Source: DATKFM01 sp046154965 (GTDB lineage Bacteria; Pseudomonadota; Alphaproteobacteria; Dongiales; Dongiaceae). From it: a stretch of 64,000 nt of DNA. The notes below the pieces were generated by a model that was not told the origin of the DNA, did not search any database, and worked only from the letters and a program-made list of their open reading frames with translations. The stretch's first letter is position 1; every line of letters begins with the position of its first letter. Shown here piece by piece: positions 61,770 to 64,000 of this stretch. The translations under genes were made by a program, and so were the position numbers. The stretch spans positions 1 to 64,000 of the forward strand of contig JBJXDY010000021.1 of assembly GCA_046154965.1 (NCBI GenBank), read 5' to 3'.

Positions 61770-63775
61770 GCCCCCTCCTCGGCGAAGGACAGCAGCGCCG
61801 CCCCCTCCTTTACCAGGTCGCCGACGCGGAAATGCACCGCCTCCACTAGGCCATCGGCGGGTGCCGTAATGCTGTGCTCCATCTTCATGGCTTCCAAGAT
61901 CACCAGCACGGCGCCGCGGCGCACCTTCTCGCCTGCCTTGGCGCCGATCTTGATGATCTTGCCGGGCATGGGCGCCGACAGGCCGCCCACATGGCCGTCG
62001 ACGCGATCCGCAGCGGCCACCGGGTCCACCAGCTCGAACTCGAAGCTGCCATCGGCCGTGGCCACCAGCAGCGTGCCGCCGTTGCGGATCACGCGGGCGG
62101 TGGCCTGGCGGCCGTCGATGATCAGGCGCACACCGCCATCAGCCAAGCGCTCGCCGCTGACCGTCTTCGGGCCCTGCGGGAGGTCAAAACGGTAGTCGCC
62201 GCTGCGATAGGTCACGCCGAGGCGAAGAACCTCGCCGCCGTAGCGGAGCTGGATCTCCTCGCAGCCTTTCATGTTCAGCCGCCAGCCATCGGTGCCGTTC
62301 CAGGGCGACCAGGGATCGCCGGAGTCTCGCGCCCGCGCGGCCGCCGAGTCGCGGCGGTCCAGCAGGATCGCCAGGACGGCGAAGGCCCAGGCATCCATGT
62401 GGGGCGCTGGTGGCGGCGCGAAGACATCGCCCTTGTGAAGCTCGATGAAGTCGGTAGAGATCTCGCCGGCCTGGAAGGCGCCATGGCCCAGCACGGACTT
62501 CAGGAACTGCAGATTGTTGCGCAGGCCCAAAAGCTGCGTGCCGGCCAGCGCGCCCTGAAGCCGCGCCAGCGCCGACGCCCGGTCCTCGCCCCAGGTGATG
62601 ATCTTGGCCAGCAGCGGATCGTAGTTGAGGCCGATCTCGTCGCCCTCGCGGATGCCGGTATCGACGCGCAGGTGATCCGAGGTCGCCGGCCAGCGCAGAT
62701 GGCTCACGCGCCCGGTCGCCGGCAGGAAGCCGCGCGACGGATCTTCGGCATAGAGCCGCGCCTCGAAGGCGTGGCCGTTCATTCTAACCTGGTCCTGGGT
62801 CAGCGGCAGAGTTTCGCCGGCGGCGATCAGCAGCTGCCACGCCACGATATCAAGTCCGGTGATCATCTCCGTCACCGGATGCTCCACCTGCAGGCGGGTG
62901 TTCATCTCCATGAAGTAGAACTGGCCGTCGGAATCCAGCAGGAACTCCACCGTGCCGGCGCTGACATAGCCAACGGCCTTGGCCGCCGCCACGCCGGCCG
63001 CGCCCAGCTTGCGCCGCTGCTCCGCCGTAAGCCCGGGCGCCGGCGCTTCCTCGATGATCTTCTGGTGGCGGCGCTGCACCGAGCAGTCGCGCTCGAACAG
63101 ATGGATGGCGTTGCCCTTGGTATCCGCAATGACCTGCACCTCCACATGGCGCGGCCGCTGCAGGAATTTTTCCACCAGCATATGCTCGTCGCCGAAGGCG
63201 CCTTTGGCCTCGCGCTTCGCGCCCGCCAGCGCATCCGTGAACTCGGCGGCGCTGTCGACCCGGCGCATGCCCTTGCCGCCGCCGCCCGCCGAGGCCTTGA
63301 TCAGCACGGGATAGCCGATCTTGTCGGCCGCCTGGCGCAGGGTCTTCTCGTCCTGGGCGTCGCCGTGATAGCCCGGCAGGATCGGCACCTTGGCCTTGTC
63401 CATCGTCGCCTTGGCCGCGCTCTTGGAGCCCATGGTGCGGATGGCGCTGGGCGGCGGGCCGATGAAGGTGACCCCGTTCTCGCTGCAGGCCACGGCAAAG
63501 GCGGCGTTCTGCGACAGGAAACCGTAGCCGGGATGGATCGCATCGATGCCCGTGCGGTGCGCCGCGTCCATGAGGGCGCCGATGTCAAGATAGCTCTCCG
63601 CGGCGGGCGCCGGGCCGAGCCGCACCGCCTCGTCCGCCGACTGGACATGGAGCGCGTCCCGGTCGGCATCGGAATAGACGGCAACAGTGCGGATGCCCAT
63701 CTCCCGCGCCGTGCGGATGATCCGGCAGGCGATCTCGCCGCGATTGGCGATCAGGATTTTCCAGAACGCGGCCAC
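61766..63775 (-). CDS. Methylcrotonyl-CoA carboxylase alpha subunit (biotin carboxylase plus BCCP)
   Basis: 669 residues. Biotin carboxylase domain 1-450 (ILIANRGEIACRIIRTAREM, KASAGGGGKGMRRV, YFMEMNTRLQVEHPVTEMI). A middle BT-like region follows, then a C-terminal biotinyl domain with K631 in EAMKMEHS. It carboxylates biotin and pairs with a beta subunit to act on 3-methylcrotonyl-CoA. Neighbouring HMG-CoA lyase and hydratase genes set the substrate. The beta subunit gene is expected outside the window. Confidence 0.92.
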   Translation of the reverse strand: MAAFWKILIANRGEIACRIIRTAREMGIRTVAVYSDADRDALHVQSADEAVRLGPAPAAESYLDIGALMDAAHRTGIDAIHPGYGFLSQNAAFAVACSENGVTFIGPPPSAIRTMGSKSAAKATMDKAKVPILPGYHGDAQDEKTLRQAADKIGYPVLIKASAGGGGKGMRRVDSAAEFTDALAGAKREAKGAFGDEHMLVEKFLQRPRHVEVQVIADTKGNAIHLFERDCSVQRRHQKIIEEAPAPGLTAEQRRKLGAAGVAAAKAVGYVSAGTVEFLLDSDGQFYFMEMNTRLQVEHPVTEMITGLDIVAWQLLIAAGETLPLTQDQVRMNGHAFEARLYAEDPSRGFLPATGRVSHLRWPATSDHLRVDTGIREGDEIGLNYDPLLAKIITWGEDRASALARLQGALAGTQLLGLRNNLQFLKSVLGHGAFQAGEISTDFIELHKGDVFAPPPAPHMDAWAFAVLAILLDRRDSAAARARDSGDPWSPWNGTDGWRLNMKGCEEIQLRYGGEVLRLGVTYRSGDYRFDLPQGPKTVSGERLADGGVRLIIDGRQATARVIRNGGTLLVATADGSFEFELVDPVAAADRVDGHVGGLSAPMPGKIIKIGAKAGEKVRRGAVLVILEAMKMEHSITAPADGLVEAVHFRVGDLVKEGAALLSFAEEGA

Positions 63776-63791
63776 GGGTTCCGTCCCGCCC

Positions 63792-64000
63792 TCAGAGCCA
63801 GTTCGGCTTGCGCTTCTCGAGGAAGGCGGCGACGCCCTCCCTGCCCTCCGGGCTGGAGCGGATCGCGGCGATGCGGCGGGCGGTATCGTCCAGCATGTCG
63901 GGAGCGAGCGGCTTGCCGGCGATATCGTTGATCAGGCGCTTGGCGGCGATCTGGGCCTTGGGTCCGCCCAGGAGGATGGCGTCGATGATCTTCTCGAGGG
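63792..64000 (-). CDS. C-terminal end of an enoyl-CoA hydratase (probable methylglutaconyl-CoA hydratase), partial
   Basis: 69 codons are visible, ending at TGA 63794-63792. The sequence (GGPKAQIAAKRLINDIAG, RSSPEGREGVAAFLEKRKPN) is the usual crotonase C-terminus with the EG-x-x-AF-x-E-KR-x-P-x-W motif. In the leucine pathway this enzyme links the carboxylase and lyase steps, which fits the operon. The start lies outside the window. Confidence 0.88.
   Translation of the reverse strand, partial: LEKIIDAILLGGPKAQIAAKRLINDIAGKPLAPDMLDDTARRIAAIRSSPEGREGVAAFLEKRKPNWL

Noticed and set aside
61874..63931. Long plus-strand open frame opposite the carboxylase gene
   Set aside because: Antisense shadow of the biotin carboxylase; no RBS and no recognisable motif.

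Overview
The window is GC-rich, densely coded chromosomal DNA of an alphaproteobacterium. A Rhodospirillales-like lineage is my inference. It rests on an Rrf2-sufBCDSUTA operon, an FnrL-type regulator with a C-x2-C-x7-C motif, a DUF1489 gene beside leucine-catabolism genes, and many sugar ABC transporters. No rRNA, tRNA, CRISPR array, transposase or phage gene was seen.

Layout. 1-3.6 kb: the end of a cadherin-like/RTX protein, then a YfiR-like protein and a CHASE8-type histidine kinase. 3.6-10.3 kb: the SUF iron-sulfur operon, with a promoter overlapped by a perfect 25-bp palindrome that has the IscR/Rrf2 type-1 core, and closed by a terminator. 10.4-14.8 kb: an EEP-fold hydrolase, a beta-CASP metallo-hydrolase, a GNAT-like protein, an FNR/FixK oxygen regulator and a GDT1-type membrane protein. 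14.8-20.7 kb (minus): a LonB-like protease and thiBPQ, the latter behind a TPP riboswitch with its own promoter. 20.7-23.0 kb: a decayed stretch with hairpin repeats, a broken CGNR zinc-finger gene, a VOC-family remnant, a hypothetical gene and a small gene split by TGA. 23.0-24.3 kb: a choline-kinase-like phosphotransferase and a noncoding gap.

24.3-34.5 kb: an apparent seven-gene operon (TAT-exported binding protein, two CUT1 permeases, ATPase, acoA, acoB, acoC). A sigma-54-type promoter lies upstream, and a divergent AcoR-like sigma-54 activator with palindromic candidate sites lies beyond that. 34.6-43.8 kb: a De Ley-Doudoroff type galactose/galactonate cluster (IlvD/Edd dehydratase, FCD regulator, CUT2 transporter with a fused double permease, SDR dehydrogenase, dgoK, dgoA). 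43.9-51.8 kb: aldose epimerase, RraA-like protein, a second CUT1 transporter, an SMP-30 lactonase and a DUF3237 protein. 51.9-52.4 kb: a ParDE module. 52.5-59.7 kb: a second CUT2 transporter whose ATPase is cut by an in-frame TAG, a LacI regulator with operator-like palindromes, and a KdgK-like kinase. 59.8-60.3 kb: REP-like and other repeats. 60.4-64 kb: DUF1489, HMG-CoA lyase, methylcrotonyl-CoA carboxylase alpha and the end of an enoyl-CoA hydratase.

How it works together. Five ABC systems (thiamine, two CUT1, two CUT2) feed pathways of non-phosphorylated sugar oxidation and keto-acid cleavage. In all four sugar-type systems the binding-protein gene is followed by a GC-rich stem-loop before the next gene, consistent with over-expression of the binding protein. 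The least familiar arrangements are the sigma-54-linked CUT1-aco operon and the CUT1/RraA/SMP-30/DUF3237 locus, whose substrates cannot be read from the sequence.
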